Positions 15,297 through 23,870 of a stretch of DNA of 64,000 nucleotides are shown piece by piece. This DNA is from Actinomycetota bacterium (GTDB lineage: Bacteria > Actinomycetota > Aquicultoria > Aquicultorales > Aquicultoraceae). The notes beneath the pieces were generated by a model, which saw only the letters and a program-made list of their open reading frames with translations, ran no database searches and had not been told where the DNA came from. The DNA lies in assembly GCA_018333515.1 (NCBI GenBank), contig JAGXSZ010000027.1, forward strand, positions 1 through 64,000. The letters are read 5' to 3'. A program made the position numbers and the translations under genes. Position 1 is the stretch's first letter, and every line of letters begins with the position of its first letter.

Positions 15297-17207
15297 ATGC
15301 TAAGTGCAAGACTGCGGGGTCTAATGGTGATGTTTAAACCAAGAGATTCACACATAATAAATTTGTCGAAGGCTGGGCCAACGATTATATGCATGACCAC
15401 GGTACCTCAGACACTAAGATTTTTTGTTGGTCAAATCGGATATTTGAAGGAGCGGGGTATAGACGTCCATTGTCTGTCCTCACCAGGTCCGGAGCTTGAC
15501 GAATTTGCTTTGTGTGAACGAGTTCCTGTTCACGCCATTGAAATGCCTCGACGCATAACGCCCTTGCGCGACATTGCAGCGGTTCTAAGAATCTGGCGGC
15601 GATTGCACATCGTTAAGCCACACATTGTTCATGCCCACACGCCCAAAGGCGGACTACTTGGAATGGTGGGTGCATGGTTGGCGCGAGTGCCCGTACGCAT
15701 CTATCATATTCACGGTTTACCCTTCATGACCGCTACGGGATACAAAAGGGTCCTGCTAATATTGACCGAGAAATTGGCTTGCCGCCTTGCCGACCAAGTC
15801 TTATGTGTCAGCGACTCGATTCTCGGGGTGGCTGTGGGCGCGGGCATTTGTCAGGCAAACAAAATCAAGGTGCTGCATAACGGGAGCATTAATGGCGTCG
15901 ACTCAAAAGCGATGTTCAATCCGATGAAAAAAACACAGGACGCGCGGACTCGTGTCTGTGAAAACTACAATATTCCAGAAGAGGCTCGAATTATCGGCTA
16001 TGTCGGCCGAATCGTTCGCGATAAGGGTATCGCGGAATTAGCAGGCGCCTGGAACGTTTTGCGGAAGCAATCCCCGGAATTTCATCTGGTCGTCGTCGGG
16101 GCCTTCGAATCGCAAGACCCTGTACAAGAAGACGTAATACAAATGCTTTATGATGATGCGCGCGTGCATTTCACTGGCAGAGTCAAGGACCCCTCGGAGC
16201 TGTACGGGGTGATGGATGTCCTAGCTTTGCCGAGTTATCGCGAGGGATTCCCTGTTGTGCCCATGGAGGCCGCCGCCATGGCGGTGCCCGTCGTGGCGAC
16301 CCGTGTGCCCGGCTGTATCGACGCGGTCCAAGACAATGTGACCGGTGCGCTCGTGCCTGCATATGACGCGGCGGCGCTGCGAGAAGCGATCGCGCGGTAT
16401 CTACAAGACCCCGAGTTGCGGCGAGCCCATGGGCAGGCTGGGCGAATGCGAGTTGAGCGCGATTTTCAGCCGGAGGTGATATGGGAAGCGCTCTATGCTG
16501 AATATGGCCGCTTATTGAAGGAGAAGCGGCTTTTTTCAGATTCCACGGAATCAAAACATGCGCATAGTATACCGGGAAAGAAGAGCTATCGTTTTCTCAT
16601 AAGTAGAGCCCTAAAAGCAGCGATAGATTTTGGCGTAGCTTTAGTAGGGCTAGTCGTGCTCAGCCCTTTGCTGGTTGCTATAGCCTTATTAGTCCGAATA
16701 TATTTAGGGTCACCGGTGCTGTTCCGTCAGGAGCGCCCTGGTTTTAAAGGCGCGCCGTTTATCATCTATAAGTTTCGAACGATGAGCAACGCACGCGATT
16801 CACACGGCGAACTCTTGCCCGACGAAGAACGTCTCAATCGTCTTGGGAGTTTCTTACGAAGTTCAAGCCTTGATGAGTTGCCGGAACTCTTAAACGTATT
16901 AAAAGGGGAGATGAGCCTGGTCGGGCCGCGTCCCTTAATGATGGAGTATCTCGACAGATATACGCCCGAGCAAGCGCGCAGGCATGACGTGAAGCCCGGA
17001 ATAACCGGTTGGGTGCAGATCAATGGTCGCAATTTACTGACTTGGGATGAGAAATTTGTCTTAGACCTCTGGTATGTAGATAACTGGACATGGTGGCTTG
17101 ATGTCAAGATATGCCTGATGACAGTACTCAAGGTGCTAAAACGAGAAGGAATAAGTGCTGAAGGGTATGCAGTAATGCCCGAGTTTATGGGGTCGGAGAA
17201 GAAATAG
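15297..17207 (+). CDS. Fusion of GT4 glycosyltransferase and phosphoglycosyl transferase
   Basis: A 636-residue two-domain protein. Residues ~25-410 are a GT4 glycosyltransferase (IGYVGRIVRDKGIAELAGAW; ALPSYREGFPVVPMEAAAMA). Residues ~430-636 are a small monotopic phosphoglycosyl transferase: a re-entrant hydrophobic helix (AIDFGVALVGLVVLSPLL), RQERPG, YKFRTM, the catalytic Asp-Glu pair in SLDELPEL, and SLVGPRPL. The frame is uninterrupted. The second domain should put the first sugar phosphate on undecaprenyl phosphate and the first domain could add the next sugar. Three close ATGs (15297, 15324, 15330) make the exact start uncertain. It is the only initiating enzyme in the locus. Confidence 0.9.
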   Translation: MLSARLRGLMVMFKPRDSHIINLSKAGPTIICMTTVPQTLRFFVGQIGYLKERGIDVHCLSSPGPELDEFALCERVPVHAIEMPRRITPLRDIAAVLRIWRRLHIVKPHIVHAHTPKGGLLGMVGAWLARVPVRIYHIHGLPFMTATGYKRVLLILTEKLACRLADQVLCVSDSILGVAVGAGICQANKIKVLHNGSINGVDSKAMFNPMKKTQDARTRVCENYNIPEEARIIGYVGRIVRDKGIAELAGAWNVLRKQSPEFHLVVVGAFESQDPVQEDVIQMLYDDARVHFTGRVKDPSELYGVMDVLALPSYREGFPVVPMEAAAMAVPVVATRVPGCIDAVQDNVTGALVPAYDAAALREAIARYLQDPELRRAHGQAGRMRVERDFQPEVIWEALYAEYGRLLKEKRLFSDSTESKHAHSIPGKKSYRFLISRALKAAIDFGVALVGLVVLSPLLVAIALLVRIYLGSPVLFRQERPGFKGAPFIIYKFRTMSNARDSHGELLPDEERLNRLGSFLRSSSLDELPELLNVLKGEMSLVGPRPLMMEYLDRYTPEQARRHDVKPGITGWVQINGRNLLTWDEKFVLDLWYVDNWTWWLDVKICLMTVLKVLKREGISAEGYAVMPEFMGSEKK

Positions 17208-17252
17208 CCGATTAGGTTTTAGTTACGGATTTATAAAGAGAGGCGTACTTTG

Positions 17253-18359
17253 ATGAAGGAAATACCGTCTCGTTGGGAACATGGTTCTGAATTTCACCTT
17301 TTTTCATACGATCAGCAGAACTCAATCTCTATTCCCTGGAGCGATAGTGGACAGCTATTTGGTTCCGGACGCTATGCGTTTCGCGCGCTGCTGCAGCACG
17401 GCGTAGCTACTCGCGGGTGGCGCCGGTTGTGGATGCCAAGCTATTTTTGTCCGCCGGTTGTGACGGCCGCGTTATCAACAGGGATAAAAGTAGCTATATA
17501 TGACGATGGTCCTGAGAATATACAGCCGGATTTCAAACTGTTAGATTTTCGAAAGGGTGATGTGCTACACCTTAGCAATTATTTTGGCTTACGCACAAAA
17601 TACTCTGCTTTGAATATTGACCGAAGCTTAATCGAAGTGATCGAGAATCATACGCACGATCCATGGTCAACCTGGGCGAGGACCAGTAATGCCGACTGGT
17701 GTATTGCCTCTTTAAGAAAGACACTTCCTATCCCGGACGGTGGCATTGTCTGGACGCCGAAAGGACACCAGTTACCTGAAGCTGCACCTGTTAGTGATTT
17801 GCACCAAAGTGCATCTTTAGAAAAGCTTGCCGCAATGGTTCTTAAGAATTTGTATTTAGAGGGCAAACAGATAGATAAGGAAGTTTTTCGCCGCATGGCT
17901 GTTTCAAGCGAGAACCTCCTTGCCGCCGGTGAGATATCCGGAATACCAGACTGGACTGCTAATATGCTTGGCACCTTCCCGGTTGAGGAGTGGCGTCAAC
18001 AACGACGTCGCAACCATCGCGTCTTGGTAAATGCATTAGCGAACGTATCCTGGCTAAGCGTACTCATGCCTGCGGACGGTGCGGATGTTACGCCTTTTGC
18101 TGGAATTCTTATATTTGACAATGCAGCTCGGTGCAGACACATACGCCAGGCGCTGGCAGCTTCGCACATCTACACAGCCGTTCACTGGTCTCTGGATGAA
18201 CCGGTTATTAAAGGAATACAGCAGAAGCATATTGATTTGAGCAGCCGCTTGTTTTCTGTCCATTGCGATATGCGATATATTGATGCTGATATGGAATATG
18301 TCGCATCACTTATCTATAAGTTTGGCGAAGAATATTGCGAAGGAGGAAGTGCGTCGTGA
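17253..18359 (+). CDS. PLP-fold aminotransferase-like protein of the glycan locus
   Basis: A 368-residue protein with distant likeness to fold-type I PLP enzymes: a glycine/serine helix start (GSGRYAFRALLQHG), an acidic IENHTHDPW segment, and SLRKTLPIPDGG, in which the Lys is placed where DegT-type enzymes hold PLP. I have seen such proteins in exopolysaccharide loci but cannot assign a reaction. It overlaps the next gene (GTGA), so the two probably act together. The start is the ATG at 17253, following AGAGAGG; a TTG one codon earlier is less likely. Confidence 0.6.
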   Translation: MKEIPSRWEHGSEFHLFSYDQQNSISIPWSDSGQLFGSGRYAFRALLQHGVATRGWRRLWMPSYFCPPVVTAALSTGIKVAIYDDGPENIQPDFKLLDFRKGDVLHLSNYFGLRTKYSALNIDRSLIEVIENHTHDPWSTWARTSNADWCIASLRKTLPIPDGGIVWTPKGHQLPEAAPVSDLHQSASLEKLAAMVLKNLYLEGKQIDKEVFRRMAVSSENLLAAGEISGIPDWTANMLGTFPVEEWRQQRRRNHRVLVNALANVSWLSVLMPADGADVTPFAGILIFDNAARCRHIRQALAASHIYTAVHWSLDEPVIKGIQQKHIDLSSRLFSVHCDMRYIDADMEYVASLIYKFGEEYCEGGSAS

Positions 18360-19459
18360 TAGCGGAGTTTGTGAAGCCGAATGACGCAAGGTGGTCGCGC
18401 ATACTCAGAGAAACGCGCCACGATTTCTATCATCTTCCCGAATATATCGAGTTTGCGGCAAAACATGAAGGTGGTGAACCTGTCGTATTCTACGCCGAAT
18501 ACGGGGATGATGTCTTTTTGGCGCCGTTGCTGCTTCGAGGCATTCCGACGGAGCTTGGAAGGGCGCATGGGTTGCGCGATGCGGCGACATCGTATGGATA
18601 CCCGTCGCCGATACTTAAGAGCGAAAATCGTCCCGCTTCACTCTTGCGCTTCCTGCGAGCATTCGCGCAATGCGCGGTGGAAGAAAGAATCGTCACCGCG
18701 TTTATCCGCCTACACCCCATGCTGTCACTGCCCATAGACGGCTTGGAGAAATACGGCGCGCTCTTCCGGCACGGCCAGACCGTCTATATCGACCTTACTT
18801 TGCCATCAGAGCAGATTTGGTCGCAGGTCAGGCGTGACCATCGGGCAAACTTACGCAAGTTAGACAAATCCGGGTTTGAAGCGGTCATGGATGATTGGGA
18901 CTTATACAAGCCTTTTATGCAGCTATACCGGGCCAACATGAACCGCAAGGACGCGAGCGATTTCTATATGTTTTCAGACGACTATTTTCAAGATTTGCGG
19001 GAATCGTTGGGCGGGGGGTTGCATCTTTGCGCGGTCTTGTCGCCAGCCGGGGATGTGGCCGCCGCAGGATTGTTTGTTGTCACAAATAAAATAGTACAAT
19101 TTCATCTTTCCGGCACTGCTGATGGGTATCTTAAGCAAGCGCCCGCGAAGATGATGTTGGATCACGTTTGGCGTTGGGCAAAAGAGGCCGGTAACGAGGT
19201 CTTCCACTTGGGAGGCGGTGTTGGGGGCAACGACGATTCGCTTTTCAAGTTTAAGGCCGGGTTCTCCGACTGCCGAGCCGATTTCTATACATACAGGATG
19301 GTTCTCGACAAGCAGAAGTATGGCATGCTGATGAACGAGCACGCTGAAGAATTCGCAGACTCAAGTAACGGCGATCCACATTTCTTTCCCGGCTATCGCA
19401 AGCCGATGGGGACTCGCGGCTTCGGTGAGCCTACGCTCGAAGGGGCGGTGAGTTCATGA
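18356..19459 (+). CDS. FemAB/GNAT-like acyltransferase
   Basis: A 367-residue protein of the FemAB/BioF2-like acyltransferase group. The second GNAT domain is plain: SQVRRDHRANLRKLDKSGFE, then MQLYRANMNRKDASDFYMF and a conserved FHLGGGVGGNDDSLFKFKAGF near the end. Relatives transfer amino acids from tRNA to peptidoglycan precursors or acylate sugars of surface glycans. In a glycan locus, next to two PLP-fold genes, N-acylation of an amino sugar is the more likely role (inference). GTG start with AAGGAGG 9 bases upstream, overlapping the preceding stop. Confidence 0.75.
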   Translation: MIAEFVKPNDARWSRILRETRHDFYHLPEYIEFAAKHEGGEPVVFYAEYGDDVFLAPLLLRGIPTELGRAHGLRDAATSYGYPSPILKSENRPASLLRFLRAFAQCAVEERIVTAFIRLHPMLSLPIDGLEKYGALFRHGQTVYIDLTLPSEQIWSQVRRDHRANLRKLDKSGFEAVMDDWDLYKPFMQLYRANMNRKDASDFYMFSDDYFQDLRESLGGGLHLCAVLSPAGDVAAAGLFVVTNKIVQFHLSGTADGYLKQAPAKMMLDHVWRWAKEAGNEVFHLGGGVGGNDDSLFKFKAGFSDCRADFYTYRMVLDKQKYGMLMNEHAEEFADSSNGDPHFFPGYRKPMGTRGFGEPTLEGAVSS

Positions 19460-19547
19460 ACGTGTTTCTGACGCGCGCAAGGGGTGGTGGAGGAAGAGCT
19501 AACCCGGGGTTTAGAAGGGGCGGTGAGTTCATGAACGTGTTTCTGAC
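19439..19547. repeat. 34-bp direct repeat covering the acyltransferase stop codon
   Basis: Positions 19439-19472 and 19514-19547 are identical 34-mers. The first includes the last codons and stop of the acyltransferase gene; the second is a non-coding copy 75 bases downstream. The spacer also has partly repeated GGGG-rich text. Confidence 0.9.
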
Positions 19548-19616
19548 ATGTACAAGGCACTGTAACTATATGGTTGAATACCATAAGAGAACCGCGGTAG
19601 GGATGAGTGCGTTCTA

Positions 19617-20834
19617 GTGAGACTGATAAATACTCTTGCCATCGACGGCGGCAACCCCATCCGCACCAAACCCTTCGCACCGTGGCCTCATTTCGAGCAA
19701 GACGAAATCGAGGCGGTTGAGGCTGTCCTAAAATCCGGCAAGGTCAACTACTGGACGGGTGATGAAGGCCGGCATTTCGAGCGTGAATTCGCCGCTTACA
19801 CCGGCTGCGATTTTGCTGTGGCCTTGGCTAACGGGACGGTCGCGCTCGAACTGGCGCTCTACGCACTCGGCATAGGCCCTGGCGATGATGTTATCGTGCC
19901 GAGCCGGACGTTTATCGCATCGGCAAGCGCCATCGTCATGCGGGGTGCGACGCCGGTCATGGCCGATGTCGACCGCGTAAGCCAGAACATAACCGCCGAG
20001 ACTATCGCGGTGGCCCTTACGCCGAAAACACAGGCCGTTATCGTGGTCCATCTCGCGGGGTGGCCGTGCGACATGGATTCTATCATGGAATTCGCCCGGA
20101 AAAACGGCCTCGCGATCATCGAAGACTGCGCCCAAGCGCACGGCGCCAAGTACAAGGGGCGGCCTGTCGGCTCGCTCGGTGATGTCGCAGCGTTCTCGTT
20201 CTGCCAGGATAAGATTATAACGACCGGTGGAGAAGGCGGCATGCTTACCACTAACGACAAAGATGTCTGGGAGAAGGCATGGTCGTTTAAGGACCATGGA
20301 AAAAGTTATGACGCGGTATTTAACCGCAAGCACCCGCCGGGTTTTCGCTGGGTACATGAGACATTCGGGACGAACTGGCGATTGACCGAGATGCAGTCGA
20401 CCATCGGCAGGGTCGCGTTGAAGAAACTGGACGCATGGGTCACAGCCCGGCGTGCGCACGCAGGTATTTTAACTGAGCGGTTTTCAAGGCTTCCGGCCCT
20501 GCGCGTGACTCAGCCAACAGACGACATTTACCACGCCTATTACAAGTACTATGTGTTTCTCCAACCCGAACTCCTCAAGGACGGGTGGAACCGCGACCGC
20601 ATCATGGAAGCCATCAACGCCGAGGGCATCCCGTGCTCATCGGGGAGTTGTAGCGAGATATATCTCGAGAAAGCATTCGACAAGGACGGTCTTCGCCCGA
20701 CTAAACGTCTCGAGGTCGCAAAAGAACTCGGCGAGACGAGCCTCATGTTTCTGGTTCATCCGACCCTGAGCGAAGAAGATATATCCGATACATGCGCCTC
20801 AGTCGAGAAGGTCATGGCTGCGGCTACGCGCTAA
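19617..20834 (+). CDS. DegT/DnrJ/EryC1/StrS sugar aminotransferase
   Basis: A 405-residue PLP enzyme. The family pattern is complete: GDEGRHFEREFAAYTG, ALANGTVALELALYALG, VIEDCAQAHGAKYKG-like text (IIEDCAQAHG) and the PLP lysine in SFCQDKIITTGGEGG. Family members aminate keto sugars, often the product of a 4,6-dehydratase such as the one at 8198. GTG start at 19617. It closes the glycan locus. Whether it makes a 3- or 4-amino sugar cannot be told by eye. Confidence 0.92.
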   Translation: MRLINTLAIDGGNPIRTKPFAPWPHFEQDEIEAVEAVLKSGKVNYWTGDEGRHFEREFAAYTGCDFAVALANGTVALELALYALGIGPGDDVIVPSRTFIASASAIVMRGATPVMADVDRVSQNITAETIAVALTPKTQAVIVVHLAGWPCDMDSIMEFARKNGLAIIEDCAQAHGAKYKGRPVGSLGDVAAFSFCQDKIITTGGEGGMLTTNDKDVWEKAWSFKDHGKSYDAVFNRKHPPGFRWVHETFGTNWRLTEMQSTIGRVALKKLDAWVTARRAHAGILTERFSRLPALRVTQPTDDIYHAYYKYYVFLQPELLKDGWNRDRIMEAINAEGIPCSSGSCSEIYLEKAFDKDGLRPTKRLEVAKELGETSLMFLVHPTLSEEDISDTCASVEKVMAAATR

Positions 20835-20981
20835 AGCTCAAGCGCCAGGCTATGTCCAGCTCTTGCCGGCACACATAGGGCACAGGGCACGAAAACCCGA
20901 TATACTCGATGTACGTCCCCTAGAGGTTACCCTAGAGGTTAGAGGTTCTATAGGACAACGTTTTTACGAATCTCGCGCACC

Positions 20982-21010
20982 TTGACTAAGTTAATGACTT
21001 AGTCTATTAT
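20982..21010 (+). promoter_or_regulatory. Promoter with embedded operator for the phd-vapC pair
   Basis: TTGACT (20982-20987) and TATTAT (21005-21010) are spaced by 17 bases, a near-consensus housekeeping promoter. Between them lies the perfect inverted repeat GACTAAGT-TAATG-ACTTAGTC (20984-21004). This is a textbook place for repression by the antitoxin. Confidence 0.75.
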
Positions 21011-21029
21011 GATTTAAGAGGTGTTAAAC

Positions 21030-21263
21030 ATGGTAACGGTCAACATTTATGAGGCAAAAACCAAATTCTCTAAACTTCTAAGTCGGGTTGAAGGTGGAGA
21101 GGAGATAATTATCGCAAAGGCGGGAAGGCCGATAGCCCGTATCGTTCCTCTATCCTCAAAGGCTGAAAAGCGTATGCCGGGCAGCGCGAAAGGACGCATT
21201 ATTATAAAAGAAAGTTTTTTTGAGCCTTTGCCTGAAGAAATATTGAGGGAGTTTGAGGAATGA
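21030..21263 (+). CDS. Phd/YefM-type antitoxin
   Basis: A 77-residue protein: VTVNIYEAKTKFSKLLSRVE followed by GEEIIIAKAGRPIARIVPL, the standard Phd/YefM DNA-binding N-terminal domain, and a charged C-terminal tail (SFFEPLPEEILREFEE) that would wrap the toxin. The start at ATG 21030 follows AAGAGG; an upstream GTG at 21021 is possible. Its stop overlaps the toxin ATG (ATGA). It should repress its own promoter through the palindrome at 20984-21004. Confidence 0.9.
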   Translation: MVTVNIYEAKTKFSKLLSRVEGGEEIIIAKAGRPIARIVPLSSKAEKRMPGSAKGRIIIKESFFEPLPEEILREFEE

Positions 21264-21655
21264 TCGCTTTGATGGACACGCATGTGTTTTTATGGTGGAT
21301 CACCGAAGACCCGAGGCTTCCGGCCGCCGTAATCGAGTTAATCAGCAATAGCGATAACGAGTTATTTTTCAGTGCTGCAAGCTGCTGGGAAATAGCGATA
21401 AAGGCTCAACTTAGCAAAATTGAAACGACTGGCGAACCTGAAGATTTTATACCCGATCAGATGGCCAAGAACGCAGTCCAGGGGCTGCCAATACAATTAA
21501 GCCACGCATTACATGTGTATAATCTCCCCAACCATCACAGAGATCCTTTTGACCGCATGATTGTGGCTCAGGCGCAATTAGAGAGAATGCCTGTAATAAC
21601 TTCTGATCCATTAATAGCGAAGTATGACGTTACTGTGTTCTGGAATGAGAGCTAA
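21260..21655 (+). CDS. vapC: PIN-domain toxin, VapC family
   Basis: A 131-residue PIN nuclease. Acidic active-site residues are visible: Asp in ALMDTHVFLWW, Glu in SCWEIAIK, Asp in HRDPFDRMIVAQA and Asp in ITSDPLIAKYDV. Relatives cut tRNA or rRNA. The FLWW variant and the antitoxin type mark the subgroup often paired with Phd-like antitoxins. All four acidic residues are present and length is normal, so it appears functional. Confidence 0.92.
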   Translation: MIALMDTHVFLWWITEDPRLPAAVIELISNSDNELFFSAASCWEIAIKAQLSKIETTGEPEDFIPDQMAKNAVQGLPIQLSHALHVYNLPNHHRDPFDRMIVAQAQLERMPVITSDPLIAKYDVTVFWNES

Positions 21656-21685
21656 TCTCTAAGCCGCCATTTTTTCTACGCCGGC

Positions 21686-22297
21686 ATGACTTTAAATGCG
21701 CCGCCAAGCACAAAACGTATCGTCGCCATATTGACCAACTCAAGCAAGAGCTATAGTATCTGCAGTGAAATGAATTCCTTAAAGAGCTTTAAAACATATC
21801 AAACCCTCGGCCGATGGCTTCTTGTTCTCATCTGTCTAGGGACAATCGCGTACTTTTCCGGCCAAACCTTTGCGGAGCAGGATTTGCGACCGAAAATCCG
21901 TCAACAGGAACGCTTCGTCGAGGCGATCAAGAGCCTACCCGAGGTCGAGTTCACATATAGTAGAAAACCGCTCAATAACCTGCGAAACCCGGTCGATTTT
22001 GCCCATTTCTGGATTCGAAAGGGGGCGCACGTACTCGTCTACGGCATCTTTGGGTTAGCGCTCTTGGCGGCTTTGGGAGACTTGCGCATGCGTTTGTGGA
22101 AGAAGTGGATGGTTGTTCTTGCGCTGGTATTCGTCGTTGCCTTATTAGATGAGTGGCACCAGTCTATTGTCGGCGACCGGACAGGCATGTTCAGGGACAT
22201 CGTGCTTGATACGGTTGGCTTCGTCGTAATCTCAAGCATCGCGCTCATAGTGAGAATCACAGCACGCCGTTTTCGTTCTATGGCTCGACCCTTTTAA
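21686..22297 (+). CDS. VanZ-like family membrane protein
   Basis: A 203-residue protein with about four membrane helices. The VanZ-like motif is clear: FAHFWIRKGAHVLVYGIFG, then LLDEWHQSIVGDRTGMFRD and DTVGF. VanZ of enterococci gives low-level teicoplanin resistance, but most relatives have unknown roles at the envelope. The first 28 residues are polar; the ATG at 21770, just before the first helix, may be the true start. It is 30 bases after the vapC stop. Confidence 0.82.
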   Translation: MTLNAPPSTKRIVAILTNSSKSYSICSEMNSLKSFKTYQTLGRWLLVLICLGTIAYFSGQTFAEQDLRPKIRQQERFVEAIKSLPEVEFTYSRKPLNNLRNPVDFAHFWIRKGAHVLVYGIFGLALLAALGDLRMRLWKKWMVVLALVFVVALLDEWHQSIVGDRTGMFRDIVLDTVGFVVISSIALIVRITARRFRSMARPF

Positions 22298-22804
22298 TGG
22301 GAACAAGGGGATGCGAACAAGGAACAAGGGGACGCACCTCGGATATATCGGTTTCCATAAAGAGATTTTCTCTCCCCGCACGCAGCAAAGGATATCATTA
22401 CCAGGGTCAGGTCTAGTCTGATTTTTGCTAGAGGTAAAACTGTGGCCAAGTCAAGGCTTGCAGCTCTAAGAGGGCAAAAACAACTATCGTGGCCGCCTAG
22501 AAATCTAGGAAACTGCCCTGTTTGCAGTCGTAGGGGTCAGACCTCATTATCCTCATTTATCGTAGGGGTCAGACCTCATTATCCTCATTTACCAGCGTAT
22601 TTATAACTCTATTTTCAAATTCAGCACTTCCTAAGAATATCCGGTTTCTAATCAGTTGTTTTGGCTGATAAGCGCTGTGTTGAATCATTGATTGGGAACG
22701 CAAGGGATAGGAAAGACTTCGTCCGCGCACGCAAAAACAAACCGATCAATATTTAACCGGTTCGTTCAAGGTTTAGTCAATTAATGAGCAGTCGCCTGGA
22801 AAGC
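22298..22804. other. Gene-free region with repeat remnants
   Basis: The 507 bases between the VanZ-like gene and rpsT hold a GGAACAAGGGGA-rich duplication (about 22299-22335), a GGGTCAGGTCTAGTCTGA stretch near 22405, and the RAYT tail remnants described separately. The last 130 bases contain nothing I recognise. No open frame with family features is seen. Confidence 0.7.
22528..22672 (-). repeat. RAYT tail remnants with a 32-bp tandem duplication
   Basis: The 32-base unit starting TCGTAGGGGTCAGACCTCAT is repeated twice at 22528-22559 and 22560-22591. The second copy continues to about 22672 as a near-identical copy of the last ~35 codons of the RAYT gene (compare 23195-23303), with the same stop codon in the REP core. 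This is a partial second copy 630 bases from the full gene. Confidence 0.85.
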
Positions 22805-23071
22805 CTAGCTTCCCAGCCCGTTGAGCTTTTTCATCATCTTTGATTTCTTGTTGGCGGCGTTGTTCTTGTGGATGATGCCTTTCTCAGCGGCCCTATCGAA
22901 CTGCTTCACGGCGGCGTTCATCGCTGACGCAGTCGCGTCTTTGTCGCCGCTTGTCCACGCGCTGTTAAACTTTGCCGCGAATGTTTTAAGCGCTGACTTC
23001 GCGCTTTTGTTCCGCTGGCGTTGGCGCTCGGCCACTTTGATGCGTTTGATTTGTGACTTTATGTTTGCCAA
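22805..23071 (-). CDS. rpsT: 30S ribosomal protein S20
   Basis: An 88-residue basic protein, ANIKSQIKRIKVAERQRQRN through KGIIHKNNAANKKSKMMKKL, the standard S20 pattern. S20 binds 16S rRNA in the small subunit body. The start is TTG at 23071, seven bases after AAAGGAGG; a longer start at 23092 would add eight residues not found in S20. In many genomes rpsT lies near lepA; here a transposase and an ATPase gene lie between them and murJ-lepA. Confidence 0.96.
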   Translation of the reverse strand: MANIKSQIKRIKVAERQRQRNKSAKSALKTFAAKFNSAWTSGDKDATASAMNAAVKQFDRAAEKGIIHKNNAANKKSKMMKKLNGLGS

Positions 23072-23173
23072 GGTAATCCTCCTTTTATACACGTAAAACA
23101 GAAAAATTCTATCACATTGCCGCGCTTATCGCAAGCATAACCGCACGATAAGCTTAAAGGCGTGTCAAATATT

Positions 23174-23199
23174 TCGCGGGGGTCAGTCGCGGGGGTCAG
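23174..23199. repeat. 13-bp tandem duplication at the RAYT 3' end
   Basis: TCGCGGGGGTCAG occurs twice in a row at 23174-23186 and 23187-23199. The second copy contains the RAYT stop codon (reverse complement of TCA at 23196). Confidence 0.85.
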
Positions 23200-23870
23200 A
23201 CCTCACTATCCTCATTTACCAGCGTATTTATAACTCTATTTTCAAATTCAGCACTTCCTAAGAATATCCGGTTTCGAATCAATTGTTTTGGCTGATAGGC
23301 ACTGCGCTTCTTTTTCTTTTCGACAAAGGCTTGAAATCTCTTTTGTTGAGTTATAGGTCTTTTGCCAAAATAGGAGAAGATCTCTTCCCGTTCGATCAAT
23401 AGGTTGTCATCGCTGCCACTTATGTCGTCTTTTAAATACAGTGGGTAGCTTGAGTAAGGATAGTCTGTAACTTCCTTGACTAGGCCTGCTCGAACAGGGT
23501 TTTGGTGAATATAACGGAGAAGTTCAAGCAGGTGAGGTTCTTCTTCTACTAACACACTCTTATAGCGGCCTTGGAATAGATGGCCGCATCGCGTGTATTT
23601 TCTGTTTACGTACATGGTATAGGCGGTGTGCAGCGTTTGCATAATCCTTGATAAGCTTCCGTTTTCGGTGGTTTTAAGTAGCAGATGGGTGTGGTTTGGC
23701 ATTAGGCAAAACGCATAGAGAGAAAACCGATACTTTTCTTTTGCCTGGGTCAGGTATTTGATAAAAGCGAGATAGTCGTTCTTTTCCCAGAAGATAAGCT
23801 CCCGGTTGTTACCACGGGCGGTGACATGATAGAGAAGGTAAGGAATATCAAACCGAGGTTTTCTTGCCAA
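23196..23870 (-). CDS. REP-associated tyrosine transposase (RAYT), Y1 family
   Basis: A 224-residue transposase of the Y1/IS200-like superfamily. It has YHVTARGNNRELIF, the metal-binding HUH motif in FCLMPNHTHLLLK, the catalytic Tyr region THLLLKT...ITRIMQTLHTAYTMYVNRKY-like text (SLSRIMQTLHTAYTMYVNRK), and RCGHLFQGRYKSVLV plus YIHQNPVRAGLV. RAYTs move or process REP palindromes and are usually domesticated. The gene is AT-rich compared with its neighbours. Its stop codon lies within the REP core, and tails of the gene are scattered at 1838, 2494 and 22528. Length suggests an intact protein. Confidence 0.93.
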   Translation of the reverse strand: MARKPRFDIPYLLYHVTARGNNRELIFWEKNDYLAFIKYLTQAKEKYRFSLYAFCLMPNHTHLLLKTTENGSLSRIMQTLHTAYTMYVNRKYTRCGHLFQGRYKSVLVEEEPHLLELLRYIHQNPVRAGLVKEVTDYPYSSYPLYLKDDISGSDDNLLIEREEIFSYFGKRPITQQKRFQAFVEKKKKRSAYQPKQLIRNRIFLGSAEFENRVINTLVNEDSEV

